Source: Luteolibacter arcticus (GTDB lineage: Bacteria; Verrucomicrobiota; Verrucomicrobiia; Verrucomicrobiales; Akkermansiaceae). Taken from it: DNA of 64,000 nt. The DNA lies in NCBI RefSeq assembly GCF_025950235.1, contig NZ_JAPDDT010000007.1, forward strand, positions 248,001-312,000. Direction: 5' to 3'. Within the stretch, counting starts at the first letter, position 1. Each line of letters begins with the position of its first letter. Under the pieces are notes generated by a model that made no database searches, was not told the DNA's origin, and saw only the letters and a list, made by a program, of their open reading frames with translations. Below are positions 7,218 through 17,094 of the stretch, one piece after another. A program made the position numbers and the translations under genes.

Positions 7218-7913
7218 ATGATTGCACGAAACGCCCTATTTATCTTCGGCCTGACAAGCCACGCCGCCTTTTCCGCACTCGTCGTGTCGAGTGGATTGGA
7301 GGACGGCTCCGGCGCTTTGCCGGATCGCGCGATTGTCACTTCGGAAGGCGCGCTTGTCGCAACGGGCTTCGCTGGCGTGGGGGTGTTCTCCCTCCCGGAT
7401 GACGAGGTAGACCGCCTCGCTATCAGCAAAGATTTCGCTGGCCTGATTGCGGCGTTTCAGCCGGTGGTCGGCACGGACGATTTTCAGGCGGGCTTGGTCA
7501 GCCTGATTGGCTCTCCCGCTGCTCCCGGCTTTTTCTACGTGGTCAATGAAGGCATTGATCCTGTGGCTTCCGGGCTGTCGGGAGCGACGATCTACTCGTT
7601 CTTTGGCAACGGTCCGACTCTGGCGGAGAGCATGGAGCTGGGGTTGTTCAGGCACTCGTCGGTCTTGGCCGGGAACGTTGACGGACAAGGGAACACGCGG
7701 ACCTACTTTTTCAACCTTTCGGATGGTGTCCCAAAGCTCGGCGCCTTCGGCTCGACGAGCCAAGTGGCGTCGATTCCCCAGTTGGGAACCTTCGACCAAC
7801 CATTCGCAACGATGGTTCTCGAAACCATTCCCGAGCCCGGCATCTCCATAAGTTTTCTCGCTGGAGTTTCGATGCTCGCCTTCCGTTGCCGGCAGAGGTC
7901 CGGGCAAGTCTGA
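7218..7913 (+). CDS. PEP-CTERM sorting domain protein
   Basis: The 231-residue protein has an N-terminal signal peptide (MIARNALFIFGLTSHAAFSA) and a low-complexity extracellular body. It ends with IPEPG (about residues 206-210), a hydrophobic helix and a basic tail (RCRQRSG). That tripartite end is the PEP-CTERM signal handled by exosortase in exopolysaccharide-producing Gram-negatives and Verrucomicrobiota. The body (about residues 20-200) matches no domain I recognise. No exosortase gene is in the window. The gene stands alone between dinB and a convergent carbonic anhydrase. Confidence 0.82.
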   Translation: MIARNALFIFGLTSHAAFSALVVSSGLEDGSGALPDRAIVTSEGALVATGFAGVGVFSLPDDEVDRLAISKDFAGLIAAFQPVVGTDDFQAGLVSLIGSPAAPGFFYVVNEGIDPVASGLSGATIYSFFGNGPTLAESMELGLFRHSSVLAGNVDGQGNTRTYFFNLSDGVPKLGAFGSTSQVASIPQLGTFDQPFATMVLETIPEPGISISFLAGVSMLAFRCRQRSGQV

Positions 7914-7919
7914 CGGCGT

Positions 7920-8429
7920 TTACCGCGCGAGATACTTCCGCGATTGCACGACGTACTTCTCTGCCCAGCTCTTCACCTTCGCCTGTTCATCGAGTGAAAG
8001 CGTGCGCACGACTTTCGCTGGCGAGCCTAACACCAGCGAGCCGGGCGGGATGATGGTGCCACCGGTGACCAGGGCACCTGCGCCGATGATCGAGCGTTCG
8101 CCGATCACCGCACCGTCGAGCACGATGGCTCCCATGCCGACCAGCACCTCGTCCTTCACCGTGCAGGCGTGGAGGATGGCCGAGTGGCCGACGGTCACGA
8201 GTTCGCCGACGTAGCAGCCGTAGTCGTCGGCGAGGTGGATCACGGCGTTGTCCTGCACGTTCGAGCGTGGGCCGATCACGATCTCATTGATGTCGCCGCG
8301 CAGGGTAGTGTTGTACCACACGCTGCTTTCCTCGCCCAAGGTCACGCGGCCGATGACATCGGCACTGCCGGCGATGAAGACGGACGGGTGGATCTGCGGG
8401 GAAAAGGACTCGTAGCGCTCGATGGCCAT
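7920..8429 (-). CDS. gamma-class carbonic anhydrase family protein
   Basis: The 169-residue left-handed beta-helix protein is built from hexapeptide repeats (for example VLVGMGAIVLDGAVI, SIIGAGALV). Zinc ligands are visible as His in NAVIHL and in VGHSAILHACT, the three-His arrangement of gamma carbonic anhydrases (PaaY/CaiE/YrdA group). These proteins hydrate CO2 or, in many bacteria, have no shown activity. The start at 8429 (MAIERYESFSP) was chosen because upstream residues are non-homologous. It converges with the PEP-CTERM gene (6 bp gap) and is divergent from the giant secreted protein. Confidence 0.88.
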   Translation of the reverse strand: MAIERYESFSPQIHPSVFIAGSADVIGRVTLGEESSVWYNTTLRGDINEIVIGPRSNVQDNAVIHLADDYGCYVGELVTVGHSAILHACTVKDEVLVGMGAIVLDGAVIGERSIIGAGALVTGGTIIPPGSLVLGSPAKVVRTLSLDEQAKVKSWAEKYVVQSRKYLAR

Positions 8430-8558
8430 GATGCGGGAAACGTGGACCGCGGCCGCCCGGCTGTCAGTCGCGAATGTGGCGGTATTGCCACGTGGCGGCT
8501 TCGACACGCAAGCATGCAAGACGCGGCGATTGGATGGGCTAAACGGCTCAGCGTTGCC

Positions 8559-11500
8559 ATGAAACTCACACGCTCTCTCCCTGCGGGACTCACCGGCTTG
8601 TTCGCGGTGTGCTCGCCAGCCCTCCACGCCCAGTTGCTGCTCACCGAGATCAACTCCAACGGGAGTGCCGGGGACTACTGGGAAATCACCAATGTCGGCG
8701 CGGCCAGCGTTGATCTCAGCGGCTACCGCTGGACCGATGGCGAGGCTTCCGGGACCTTCGCGGGAGCTGCTGCCTGGGCCTTGGCTCCGGGCACCACGAT
8801 TGCCGCAGGCGAGTCGATCGTTTTCACGAAGGTCGCCGAGAGCGCCTTCCGCACCTGGTGGGGTGCGTATCTGCCCGCGGGTGCCAAGGTGTTCTCCGCC
8901 ACGGCCTCTCCCGGATTGGGGGGGAACGATGGAGCCAAGCTCTTCGACAGCACTGGCGCGGCGGTGATCACCTTCTCGTATGCGGCCGGAGGATTCACGA
9001 AAGCCGACAATGGTGCTTCACTGGGCGGTCACGCAGGGGCATCCGCCGGTGGCACCTCCAGCCAGGCCGCGGTGTGGATTCCTGCATCGGGTGCTGCGAG
9101 TCCTCGCTACACCTTTGCCGATGGTTCCACCAATGGCACAACCGTTTCGGCCACGAATGCTGCCGACATGGGATCGCCGGGCTACAGCGGATTCGGTGGG
9201 TCGGGACCGACCATCACGCTGGGCGTTTCCGCGCTGCCCGAGTCCTTCTCCGAGAGCGCCGCCAACCCAGCCTCGACCGGCACGGTCACCCGTGCAGTGG
9301 CCACCACGAGCGATCTGGTGGTGAATCTTTCCTCCAGCGACACGACCGAGGCCACCGTGCCGGCGACGGTGACGATCCTCGCGAACCAGACTTCCGCGAC
9401 CTTTCCGATCACCGCGGTGGACGATACGTTCCCGGATGCTAACAAGACCGCAACCATCACCGCCAGCGCGACGGACGCCACCAGCCCAACGGTGGCGCTG
9501 ACGGTGCAGGACGACAGCGACGTCTTCCCTCACCAACTCCTGCTGACGGAAATCCACTCCGACCAGGATGCCAGCCCGGAGGATTTCTGGGAACTCACCA
9601 ACGTCGGCTCCAACAGCGCCGACATCAGCGGCTACTCTTGGATCGACAGCCCCGGCTCGTATTCGGCCTCACTCGACAAAGTGCCGAATGGCACGACGCT
9701 CGCACCGGGTGAATCGGTCATTTTCACCGCAGCCGATCCGACCGCCTTCCGCGATGTTTGGGGCGGGTTGGAATCGGTGAAAGTTATCCACACCCCGAAC
9801 GCGCCGGGTCTCGGCAAGAATGACGGGGTGAAGCTTTTCGAAAGCAGCGGCAACCAGGTCTTCTTCGTCAGTTACGCCGCCGGTGGCTTCGACCGCGCCG
9901 ATGGCACGGACTCGAAGGGCGAGCACGCCGGCTACTCCGCCAGTCCCGACGGAGCGGTGGAAGCCGTGGAGGAACTCCGTTCGATGATCTGGGTTCCCAC
10001 GTCGGGCATCGTTTCGCCCCGCTATACCGTGGCCGATGGCACGAGCTTCGGAAGCCGTGCCATCGCGGGCTTCGGCGACGTCGGCTCGCCGGGAGTCACG
10101 AACGCGGTCGCAGGAACTGGTTTCGTCAGCATCGCCAGCGCCTCGATTTCCGAAGGTAATACCGGCACTTCCACGCTCGCCCTGGACGTGACCCGCACGG
10201 AGACCTCCTCCGCCTTCGCGGTGGACTACACGGTCACCGGCGGCACCGCGGACGGCGCTGATTACACCCTCGCTTCCGGCACCTTGAACTTCACCGCCGG
10301 TGGTGTGGATAGCCAGCCGGTGAACATCATCGTGAATGGCGACACCGATTCCGAGCCGGATGAAACGGTGGTCGTCACGCTCTCTAACATCGTCAACACA
10401 ACGGGCACAACGACCCTCGGTGAAGAAGTGGGAACTGGCACCATCCTTGCGGATGACGTCTTCATCGCCACGCAGCCGGTCAGCACCGCTATCGTCAGCG
10501 GCGGTGTGACGACGCTCTTCCTGGATGCCATCGGTTCGCCTGCGCCAACCATCCAGTGGTATCAAGGAAACGCCGGTGATACCAGCACGCCGGTCGGCAC
10601 GGATTCCCGCATCTTCGTCACCCCGGCCCTCGCCGCGAGCACCAGCTACTGGGCGCGCCTGACCAACGGTGTCACCACGGTGGATACCAGCGTCGCGACG
10701 GTCTCCATCGTCCCTGCCGCCACGGGCGTCAATCTCGCTACCTACGTCCGCACGGGCCGCCACGGCCTGCCGGAGCCGACCCGCACCGCGCTGCCAGCCG
10801 GCACTGCCGCCCACAACCTGCTCTGCCAGGAAGCGTCCGGCGTGGCTTACAACTGGGACACCGACACGCTGTTCATCTCCTGCGACGGCGGCCGTTCCAT
10901 CACCCAGGTTTCGAAGACCGGCCAGTTGATCGATACGATGTCGCTGGACCTCCAAACGGGTGCTCCGCAGGGCACCGCGTTCTACGATCCGGAAGGCATC
11001 ACCTACGTCGGCGGCGGCCAATTCGTCTTCAGCGAGGAACGCGACCAGCAACTGGTAAAGTTCACCTACGTGCCCGGCACCACGCTCACCCGTGCGAATG
11101 CCCAGACCGTCGATCTCGGACCGTTTGACGACAATACCGGCACCGAAGGCCTGAGCTGGGATCCACCGGCCAGCGACTTCATCGCGCTCAAGGAGAAGTC
11201 CCCGATCGGCGTCTTCCGCACCGGCGTGGACTTCACCGCGGGCACCGCCACCACCGCTCCTCCCACGAGCGGAAACGAGGCGAGCAATCTCTTCAACACC
11301 TCGCTGCTCGGCATGACCGACGTGGCGGATGTGTTCGCCTTCACCAACATCCCGTCGATGGCCGGCCAGCCGCAGGAAGCGAGCTTGCTGGTGCTCGGCC
11401 AAGAGAATGCCCGGGTCGTCACCATCAGCCGCAGCGGCACGATCGGCAGCACGCTGAACATCACCGCCGACCCGGGCGACACGATCAGCCCTCCGGACAT

Positions 11501-14500
11501 GCAGCACGAGGGCATCACGATGGACCGCGCGGGGAACATCTACATCGTCAACGAGAACGGCGGCGGTAACATCAACTTCCCGGAGCTCTGGGTCTACTCG
11601 ACCACCACACTATCCAACACCGCCCCGACCGCCGTGGCTGTGAACAATGCGGTCACCTCCATTCAGGAAAACGCCAACACCGCCTCACCGGTCAAGGTGG
11701 GCGACATCGTGGTCTCCGACGATGGCCTCGGCACGAACGCGCTGAGCCTAACGGGAGCCGATGCGGCCTCCTTCGAAATCACCGGCACTGCCTTGTATCT
11801 CAAGGCGGGTGTAACGCTCGATTTCGAGACCAAGGCCAGCTACGCCGTCACGGTCAATGTCGATGACAGCTCGGTGGGCACCACGCCGGATGCCACCGCG
11901 AACTTCACGCTCACGGTGACCGATCAGGAGCCCGAGACTCCGGTCGTTTCCGGACTGCTCATCACCGAGGTTGTTCCTTGGGCGAGCAGCAACAGCCCGG
12001 TGGCCAAGGATTGGCTCGAAGTGACGAACACGTCGGAAGATCCGGTCACCATCACGGGCTGGAAAGTGGATGACAACTCGAACTCCTCCGCCCTCGCCGG
12101 AACGATCGGCGGCGTGACCACGATCGCCCCGGGCGAATCGGTGGTGTTGCTCATGGAAGTCACGGAGGCCGAGCTTCCCGCGCTTGCCACCACTTTCATC
12201 AACACCTGGTTCAATGGCACCGCACCTTCCGGCTTCCAGATCGGATGCGTCACAGGGGGAGGCATCGGCCTCGGATCAGGAGCCAGCGGTGACGCGGTGA
12301 ACTTGTTCAATGCCACCGGCGTCCTGCAGGCCAAGCTTACCTTCGGAGTCTCCGACGCGGTCTCGCCTTACCAAACCTTCGACAACACGGTCGCTGCGGA
12401 CAACGTCGCGGTCTCGCTGCTGAGCTCGGTGGGTGTGAACGGCGCCTTCCTGGCCCCGAACTCGGCGGAAGTCGGCTCGCCGGGCTACTCTGCCCCAGCC
12501 GTCCTGCGCATCACCGAAGTGGCTCCCTGGAGTAGCGGCAATAGCCCGATCCAAGCGGATTGGTTCGAAGTCACCAATACCGGTGCCCGTCCGAAGGACA
12601 TGACCGGTTGGAAGTTCGACGATGTCTCGGAATCCTCGTCGGGTGCCTCCGCGCTGGCTGGCATTTCCTCGATCGCTCCCGGCGAGTCGGTGATCTACAT
12701 CCAGACCACCAACCTTGCCTCCGCCCGCACGGCCTTCCTGAACAACTGGTTCGGCGCGAATCCGCCGGCCGGTCTCCAGATCGGCAGCCACAATGGCGAC
12801 GGACTCGGCACCAGCGGCGACGCGGTGAACCTGTTCGACAGTAACAACGTGCGCCGCGCGAAGGTGACCTTCGGGGTTTCGCCTTCCGCCGCACCGTTCG
12901 GCACCTTCGATAACACCGCCAAGGTGGATGCCGCGGCAGTGACGCTCAAGGCGTTCCCAAGTGTGAACGGAGCCTTCAACGCCGCGAACAGCGCGATCGA
13001 AGTCGGCTCGCCCGGCTCGGTAGTGAGCGGTGGACCGCTGGCGTTCGCCACGTGGCTCTCCGCCAATGGCTACTCCTCGTTCGGTCTCGGCGCGGATTCC
13101 GATTCCGACGGCCTCACCGACGGTGTGGAGTACTTCTTTAACCAGAGCCCCAACAACGGGAGCGACACCGGCAACACGCCGCAGCTCGTTTCCAACGGCG
13201 GTGCCCTGGAGCTCGATTTCACCCGTCTCACCAATGCCGGTGGCATGATCGGCTCGCTGGAGGTTTCCGGTGATCTCGCCACTTGGGTCCCGGCCCTCTC
13301 CGGACTCGACTACGTTCCGGCCGGTGCGGTGGTGAACGGCACCGAAACCGCCGTCACCTACAGCCTGCCCGGCACCGGCCCGTCCGCACCGAGCCCTTCG
13401 GCGGGCTACCTGACTCCGAATACCTCGGACCCGGTCGGTGCCTCGCTCGGCGGTGTGCGCGTGGTGAACGAAGGCCTCGTCGGCGTCGGTCGCCTGAGTG
13501 GTGAGAACGTGGACGTGTTCGGTGAGACGCAGGGGGCCGCCTCCGGCCTCTTCATCACCGGTTGGGCCTACAACGCCGGCCAGTTCACCGGGAAGTTCCA
13601 GGTGCTCCCCGACCGTGGCTACGGCGACGGCAGCTCGAACTACGCGGCGCGTATCCACGAGGTGGACTTCACCTTCACCCCGTACTACGGCACCACGGCG
13701 ACCGCTCAGGGACAGGTCCAGCCCGTTTATAACAACGTATCGACCAAGTTCACCTACGTGGATGTTGAGGATGGCTCGAAGACGAAGTTCACCACCGGAC
13801 TCAATCCCGACAACGTCGGCCCCACAATCGGTGCCCGTACCGGCACGCTGTTCGGGCAGACCGTCGGTCTGGCCACCGCAGCCAACGGTCTTGGCGGCAA
13901 TCAGGAAAGCCTGCTGAGTTTCGACGCGGAAGCGGTCCATCTCTTCCCTGACGGCTCCGGCTTCGTCTCGGATGAATACGGCACCTACATCGCCCGCTTC
14001 GATGCGACAAAGAAGATCACCGGCCTGACCCAGCTCCCGGGCGCGGCCCAGCCGCACAAGACCGGCGCGCCGAACTTCAATTCGCTCGGCGCACCAGACA
14101 ACGGTCGCCGCAACAACCAGGGCATCGAGGGCATGTCGGTCACTCCCGACGGCACCCGCCTCTTCGCCCTGCTGCAGAGCGCCACGGTCCAGGACACCAA
14201 CGGTGGTGCTCAGCAAACTCGCAACCACGCCCGCCTGTTCGTCTACGACATCGTCGGGGCGAAGCGTGAGAATCCGGAGCTGGTGGGCGAATACATCGTC
14301 CGCCTGCCGCAGATCGACCTCAATAGCGACGGTTCCGCCCTCGACGGCACCGCCGCCCAGTCGGAGATCGTTGCCCTCGGGCCGAATTCCTTCCTGATGC
14401 TGCCGCGCGATGGCAACGGTCTCGGCAAGCTGAACTCCCCGCCGATCCTGTTCAAATCGGTGCAGCTCGTCGACTTCGCCTCGGCCACCAACATCCGCGG

Positions 14501-14918
14501 CCTGTTCGACGGAGTCGGCCAAGCGGTCAGCCCGGCCGGTGTGCTCGACTCCAGTGTGACCGCCGCCGCCACGGCGGAGGTCATCAACATGCTCCAGCCG
14601 GACGACCTCGCGAAATTCGGCCTGAACACGACCATCCCTGCGAACTCCAACACGCTGAACGAGAAGATCGAAGGCATGGCGCTGGCTCCGGACCTCTCCA
14701 CCGAGCAGCCCAATGACTTCTTCCTCTTCGTCGCCAATGACAACGACTTCCAGTCGTCCGACGTGAAGATGCTCAACGCGGCTGGCGTTATTCAGGACCG
14801 CGGTGACGGCCGACTTACCCCCGGCGTGACCAACGACGCGATGTATTACGTCTGGCGCCTGACCATCGACGCCAGCGGCAAGAAGTTCTTCCGGATGGAT
14901 GTGACTGGAAATCCCTGA
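8559..14918 (+). CDS. giant secreted lamin-tail / Calx-beta / SdiA-regulated / phytase-like protein
   Basis: This is a 2119-residue exported protein with signal peptide MKLTRSLPAGLTGLFAVCSP…ALHA. Rough domain order: lamin-tail domain 1 (residues 25-210), Calx-beta-like (215-320), lamin-tail 2 (326-514), Calx-beta (520-632), Ig-like (634-720) and SdiA-regulated-type beta-propeller (726-1017; 'LFISCDGGRSITQV', 'DPEGITYVGGGQFV'). Then come a cadherin-like module (1020-1122), lamin-tail 3 and 4 (about 1130-1310 and 1314-1487, close duplicates), an Asp-rich 'GADSDSDGLTDG' linker near 1500-1515 and a phytase-like esterase domain (about 1615-2119). Lamin-tail domains often sit on bacterial extracellular nucleases and phosphatases. 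I infer a surface or extracellular phosphoesterase. No C-terminal sorting signal is visible. The start at 8559 is set by the signal peptide. Confidence 0.88.
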   Translation: MKLTRSLPAGLTGLFAVCSPALHAQLLLTEINSNGSAGDYWEITNVGAASVDLSGYRWTDGEASGTFAGAAAWALAPGTTIAAGESIVFTKVAESAFRTWWGAYLPAGAKVFSATASPGLGGNDGAKLFDSTGAAVITFSYAAGGFTKADNGASLGGHAGASAGGTSSQAAVWIPASGAASPRYTFADGSTNGTTVSATNAADMGSPGYSGFGGSGPTITLGVSALPESFSESAANPASTGTVTRAVATTSDLVVNLSSSDTTEATVPATVTILANQTSATFPITAVDDTFPDANKTATITASATDATSPTVALTVQDDSDVFPHQLLLTEIHSDQDASPEDFWELTNVGSNSADISGYSWIDSPGSYSASLDKVPNGTTLAPGESVIFTAADPTAFRDVWGGLESVKVIHTPNAPGLGKNDGVKLFESSGNQVFFVSYAAGGFDRADGTDSKGEHAGYSASPDGAVEAVEELRSMIWVPTSGIVSPRYTVADGTSFGSRAIAGFGDVGSPGVTNAVAGTGFVSIASASISEGNTGTSTLALDVTRTETSSAFAVDYTVTGGTADGADYTLASGTLNFTAGGVDSQPVNIIVNGDTDSEPDETVVVTLSNIVNTTGTTTLGEEVGTGTILADDVFIATQPVSTAIVSGGVTTLFLDAIGSPAPTIQWYQGNAGDTSTPVGTDSRIFVTPALAASTSYWARLTNGVTTVDTSVATVSIVPAATGVNLATYVRTGRHGLPEPTRTALPAGTAAHNLLCQEASGVAYNWDTDTLFISCDGGRSITQVSKTGQLIDTMSLDLQTGAPQGTAFYDPEGITYVGGGQFVFSEERDQQLVKFTYVPGTTLTRANAQTVDLGPFDDNTGTEGLSWDPPASDFIALKEKSPIGVFRTGVDFTAGTATTAPPTSGNEASNLFNTSLLGMTDVADVFAFTNIPSMAGQPQEASLLVLGQENARVVTISRSGTIGSTLNITADPGDTISPPDMQHEGITMDRAGNIYIVNENGGGNINFPELWVYSTTTLSNTAPTAVAVNNAVTSIQENANTASPVKVGDIVVSDDGLGTNALSLTGADAASFEITGTALYLKAGVTLDFETKASYAVTVNVDDSSVGTTPDATANFTLTVTDQEPETPVVSGLLITEVVPWASSNSPVAKDWLEVTNTSEDPVTITGWKVDDNSNSSALAGTIGGVTTIAPGESVVLLMEVTEAELPALATTFINTWFNGTAPSGFQIGCVTGGGIGLGSGASGDAVNLFNATGVLQAKLTFGVSDAVSPYQTFDNTVAADNVAVSLLSSVGVNGAFLAPNSAEVGSPGYSAPAVLRITEVAPWSSGNSPIQADWFEVTNTGARPKDMTGWKFDDVSESSSGASALAGISSIAPGESVIYIQTTNLASARTAFLNNWFGANPPAGLQIGSHNGDGLGTSGDAVNLFDSNNVRRAKVTFGVSPSAAPFGTFDNTAKVDAAAVTLKAFPSVNGAFNAANSAIEVGSPGSVVSGGPLAFATWLSANGYSSFGLGADSDSDGLTDGVEYFFNQSPNNGSDTGNTPQLVSNGGALELDFTRLTNAGGMIGSLEVSGDLATWVPALSGLDYVPAGAVVNGTETAVTYSLPGTGPSAPSPSAGYLTPNTSDPVGASLGGVRVVNEGLVGVGRLSGENVDVFGETQGAASGLFITGWAYNAGQFTGKFQVLPDRGYGDGSSNYAARIHEVDFTFTPYYGTTATAQGQVQPVYNNVSTKFTYVDVEDGSKTKFTTGLNPDNVGPTIGARTGTLFGQTVGLATAANGLGGNQESLLSFDAEAVHLFPDGSGFVSDEYGTYIARFDATKKITGLTQLPGAAQPHKTGAPNFNSLGAPDNGRRNNQGIEGMSVTPDGTRLFALLQSATVQDTNGGAQQTRNHARLFVYDIVGAKRENPELVGEYIVRLPQIDLNSDGSALDGTAAQSEIVALGPNSFLMLPRDGNGLGKLNSPPILFKSVQLVDFASATNIRGLFDGVGQAVSPAGVLDSSVTAAATAEVINMLQPDDLAKFGLNTTIPANSNTLNEKIEGMALAPDLSTEQPNDFFLFVANDNDFQSSDVKMLNAAGVIQDRGDGRLTPGVTNDAMYYVWRLTIDASGKKFFRMDVTGNP

Positions 14919-14952
14919 TGCTTTCAGGCTGACTGCATGGATTGAATACGGG

Positions 14953-14986
14953 GTGGCCCCGGCGGAGATGCTCCCGCCGGGGCCAC
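14953..14986 (+). terminator. strong hairpin after the giant gene
   Basis: GTGGCCCCGGCGG (14953-14965) pairs perfectly with CCGCCGGGGCCAC (14974-14986) across an 8-base loop, 35 bp after the stop codon. There is no long T-tract (TTCCTGT follows). It is probably a G+C-rich transcription terminator or mRNA 3'-end stabiliser. Confidence 0.6.
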
Positions 14987-15200
14987 TTCCTGTACCCGCC
15001 GGGGGACCCGGTTCGGGCGGGCGGAGGAGGGGTGGATGCCTTCGGCCGGGATTCCGGCGTGCCCCTTTTGAGACCCACGAATCGCTGGACAGTCGTCGTG
15101 ATCACGCGGACAAGTTCGAGTCGGCAATCACGCAGCCCGCGATGTCATCCTTGACGTAGCGGCGCGGGACGCTTGGTTTCCGCCCTCCCGTCACCCATTC

Positions 15201-16019
15201 ATGCGTTCCTGCCTCATCGTTCTCGGCCTCTTTGTCCTCGCCATCGGCCTGCGATCGGCGCGGCGTGCGACATGGCGCAAGCTCGGCGCATTGGTCTTCC
15301 TGGGGGCCAGTTTCATGGCGGCCTACTACCTGACAGACTGCCTTTGGTGGGGGTTTGCGGGCGTGGCGCTGTGGTTTTTCCTGCCATGGGTGGAGCTGCT
15401 GACCCGGATCCGCCGGATGCGCCTGCCGCTGGAGAACCGCCTGCGCAGCCGCGAGGTGCCGGACCCGGCGTTCTTTCCGAACGCGGTGGAAGCCGCCGGG
15501 GCGATGGAGGACGCGGGCTTCGAGCATGTGGATGATTGCGGCTGGGAATGGGGCGGGATGAAGCAATTCTTCCGCCTCTTTTGGCATCCGGAGGAGCGGG
15601 CCGTGAGCGCCGTCTGCCTGTGCGAGCAGGGCGATGTCGCCTTCGCCTTCATCTCGGTGACCTCCCGCGACGAATCCGGGCGGATCTGGCGGACGACCAA
15701 CTTTCCCTTCTCGCCGACCCTGAAATGCCCGCCGCAGATGCGCTGGAACCACGTGCCCTGCGAGCGGAACTGCTTTCACCAGATCCTGCGCGATCACAAT
15801 GAGTTCCTGAAGCGGGTGAAGGTCCCGGTCGATTCGTTGCTGATGCCGGACCCGGACGAGATCGAGCACGCGATCGAGGACGAGATGAAATTCCAGATCC
15901 GCCACAACCTCGAGGCCGGGATCATCCGCGCGACCGGGGACGGGCATTTCGAGTACTCCTTCCGCGGCCTGATGTTCCTGTGGGGCCAGTTTGTGAAGGA
16001 CATGGTGCGGTTGTGCTGA
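15201..16019 (+). CDS. hypothetical membrane protein
   Basis: The 272-residue protein has two to three N-terminal hydrophobic segments (residues about 2-18, 28-45 and 48-62) followed by a soluble domain of about 200 residues. That domain has aromatic-rich strands (GWEWGGMKQFFRLFWHPEE, WRTTNFPFSPTL) and an acidic helical part (PDPDEIEHAIEDEMKFQIRH). I recognise no family. The first segment could serve as a signal anchor, with the domain facing the cytoplasm or periplasm. It is monocistronic, between the 14953 hairpin and a repeat-rich gap. Confidence 0.65.
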   Translation: MRSCLIVLGLFVLAIGLRSARRATWRKLGALVFLGASFMAAYYLTDCLWWGFAGVALWFFLPWVELLTRIRRMRLPLENRLRSREVPDPAFFPNAVEAAGAMEDAGFEHVDDCGWEWGGMKQFFRLFWHPEERAVSAVCLCEQGDVAFAFISVTSRDESGRIWRTTNFPFSPTLKCPPQMRWNHVPCERNCFHQILRDHNEFLKRVKVPVDSLLMPDPDEIEHAIEDEMKFQIRHNLEAGIIRATGDGHFEYSFRGLMFLWGQFVKDMVRLC

Positions 16020-16585
16020 GGTTCCTTGCGGGCTCGATCCGGGCAATCTGCCGCAAGCCTCTCGAGGATCTGGTCCAATGATCCCGGAGTTCCCGGTCCA
16101 GGATCCGGGAGGGATCCCAGCGAGTAGCCGGTGGTCGTATCCGCGCAGCGGCGAAGACCACCGGACCCAAAGGAACGCGGGAGGAATCCCGGAGGGGATT
16201 CCAGCCGGGCCGGAAGCGCACCGCGGCGTATAATATCCCCTTCAGCTAGGGAACGAGGACAGGTGTGGCGGCCGTGTCCGTTGTTCGTACCCGGCTTGAA
16301 CCCCATCCGGGGTTCCCATCAACGTCGTCGTGGATCCGGGGGTGTCGCTCGTGCCTCGCTCAACCCCCGGCTACTCGCTGCTTCCCCTCCGGGGAAGATG
16401 ACCGGCGGATCGACTGTCGGCGGGTTTTGTAACAGGCTGGCGAGAACGTGGGAAGCAGGCGGCAGAGTCCGCTTCAGGGGGTGCTTGCGCGGTGTCACCA
16501 CCGCGCCTACGGCGAGGCCACGGTAACAACAAAAACGCCGCACGGCACGGGGCCGGGCGGCGTTTTGGAATGAGTTGTTTTAAAC
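16020..16585. repeat. repeat-rich intergenic block with a 14-bp inverted pair
   Basis: No convincing gene lies here. The candidate frames give arginine/proline/glycine-rich chains with no family resemblance. CAGCGAGTAGCCGG (16118-16131) recurs as its exact reverse complement at 16367-16380, bounding about 263 bp. Smaller palindromes lie inside, for example CCGGTGGTC with GACCACCGG and GGAATCCC with GGGATTCC. This fits a non-autonomous, transposable or REP-like repeat, of the kind that yields spurious 'conserved hypothetical' calls in Verrucomicrobiota and Planctomycetota. The rplT terminator occupies 16526-16566. Confidence 0.55.
16526..16566 (-). terminator. rho-independent terminator of rpmI-rplT
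   Basis: On the minus strand, AAAACGCCGC (16566-16557) pairs with GCGGCGTTTT (16541-16532) around a 15-base loop. TTGTTGTT follows immediately. It lies 20 bp past the rplT stop. Confidence 0.85.
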
Positions 16586-16963
16586 TCAGGCAGCGGCGGT
16601 CGCCTTCTTGTCGAGGGCGGCCTTGGCCTGGGCGACGATCGCGGAGAACGCGGCTGCGTCCTTGACTGCGAGGTCGGCGAGGATCTTGCGGTCAGCTTCG
16701 ATCCCAGCGGCTACGAGGCCTTCGATGAAGCGCGAGTAGGTCAGGCCTTCGTTGCGGACGGCAGCGCTGATGCGCTGGATCCACAAGCGGCGGAACTGGC
16801 CCTTGCGCTTCTTGCGGTCGCGGTATTCGTAGGTCATTGCCTTACGAACCGCGTCCTTGGCGTAGCGGAAGAGCTTCGAGCGGAATCCGCGGAAGCCCTT
16901 GGCACGCAGCAGGACGCGCTTACGACGGGCGCGGGAAGCCGGGCTATTGGTGGCGCGTGGCAT
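16586..16963 (-). CDS. rplT: 50S ribosomal protein L20
   Basis: The 125-residue protein starts [20 protein letters not shown], then [17 protein letters not shown] and '[20 protein letters not shown]', the classic L20 sequence. It binds 23S rRNA early in large-subunit assembly. Length is slightly above the usual 115-120 because of an Ala-rich tail ([10 protein letters not shown]). It follows rpmI on the same strand after 131 bp, the usual rpmI-rplT order, and ends at a clear terminator. infC, which often leads this operon, is not upstream within the window. Confidence 0.98.
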   Translation of the reverse strand: MPRATNSPASRARRKRVLLRAKGFRGFRSKLFRYAKDAVRKAMTYEYRDRKKRKGQFRRLWIQRISAAVRNEGLTYSRFIEGLVAAGIEADRKILADLAVKDAAAFSAIVAQAKAALDKKATAAA

Positions 16964-17094
16964 TTTCTGTTTCTGGGTCGGACAGGCCGTTGGTTATTCT
17001 TTCCTCCCGCAGTCTCGCTTGTCCGGTGGTACCCTTGCGGGTCAGGCTGCGATGGAGGCCGTCCGAGGCGCGGACGGGGGCGCGGTTTGTTGCT

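Noticed and set aside
9669-14522. Long minus-strand ORFs (up to 748 residues) opposite the giant secreted protein gene
   Set aside because: They are low-complexity Arg/Gly/Val shadows created by high G+C at third codon positions. The plus-strand frame has signal peptide and recognisable domains.
16131-16526. ORF of 131 residues (plus strand) in the 16-16.6 kb gap
   Set aside because: The product is Arg/Gly/Pro-rich with no domain pattern, overlapping similar-looking ORFs in other frames, and the DNA is made of palindromes. This is the sign of a repeat, not a gene.
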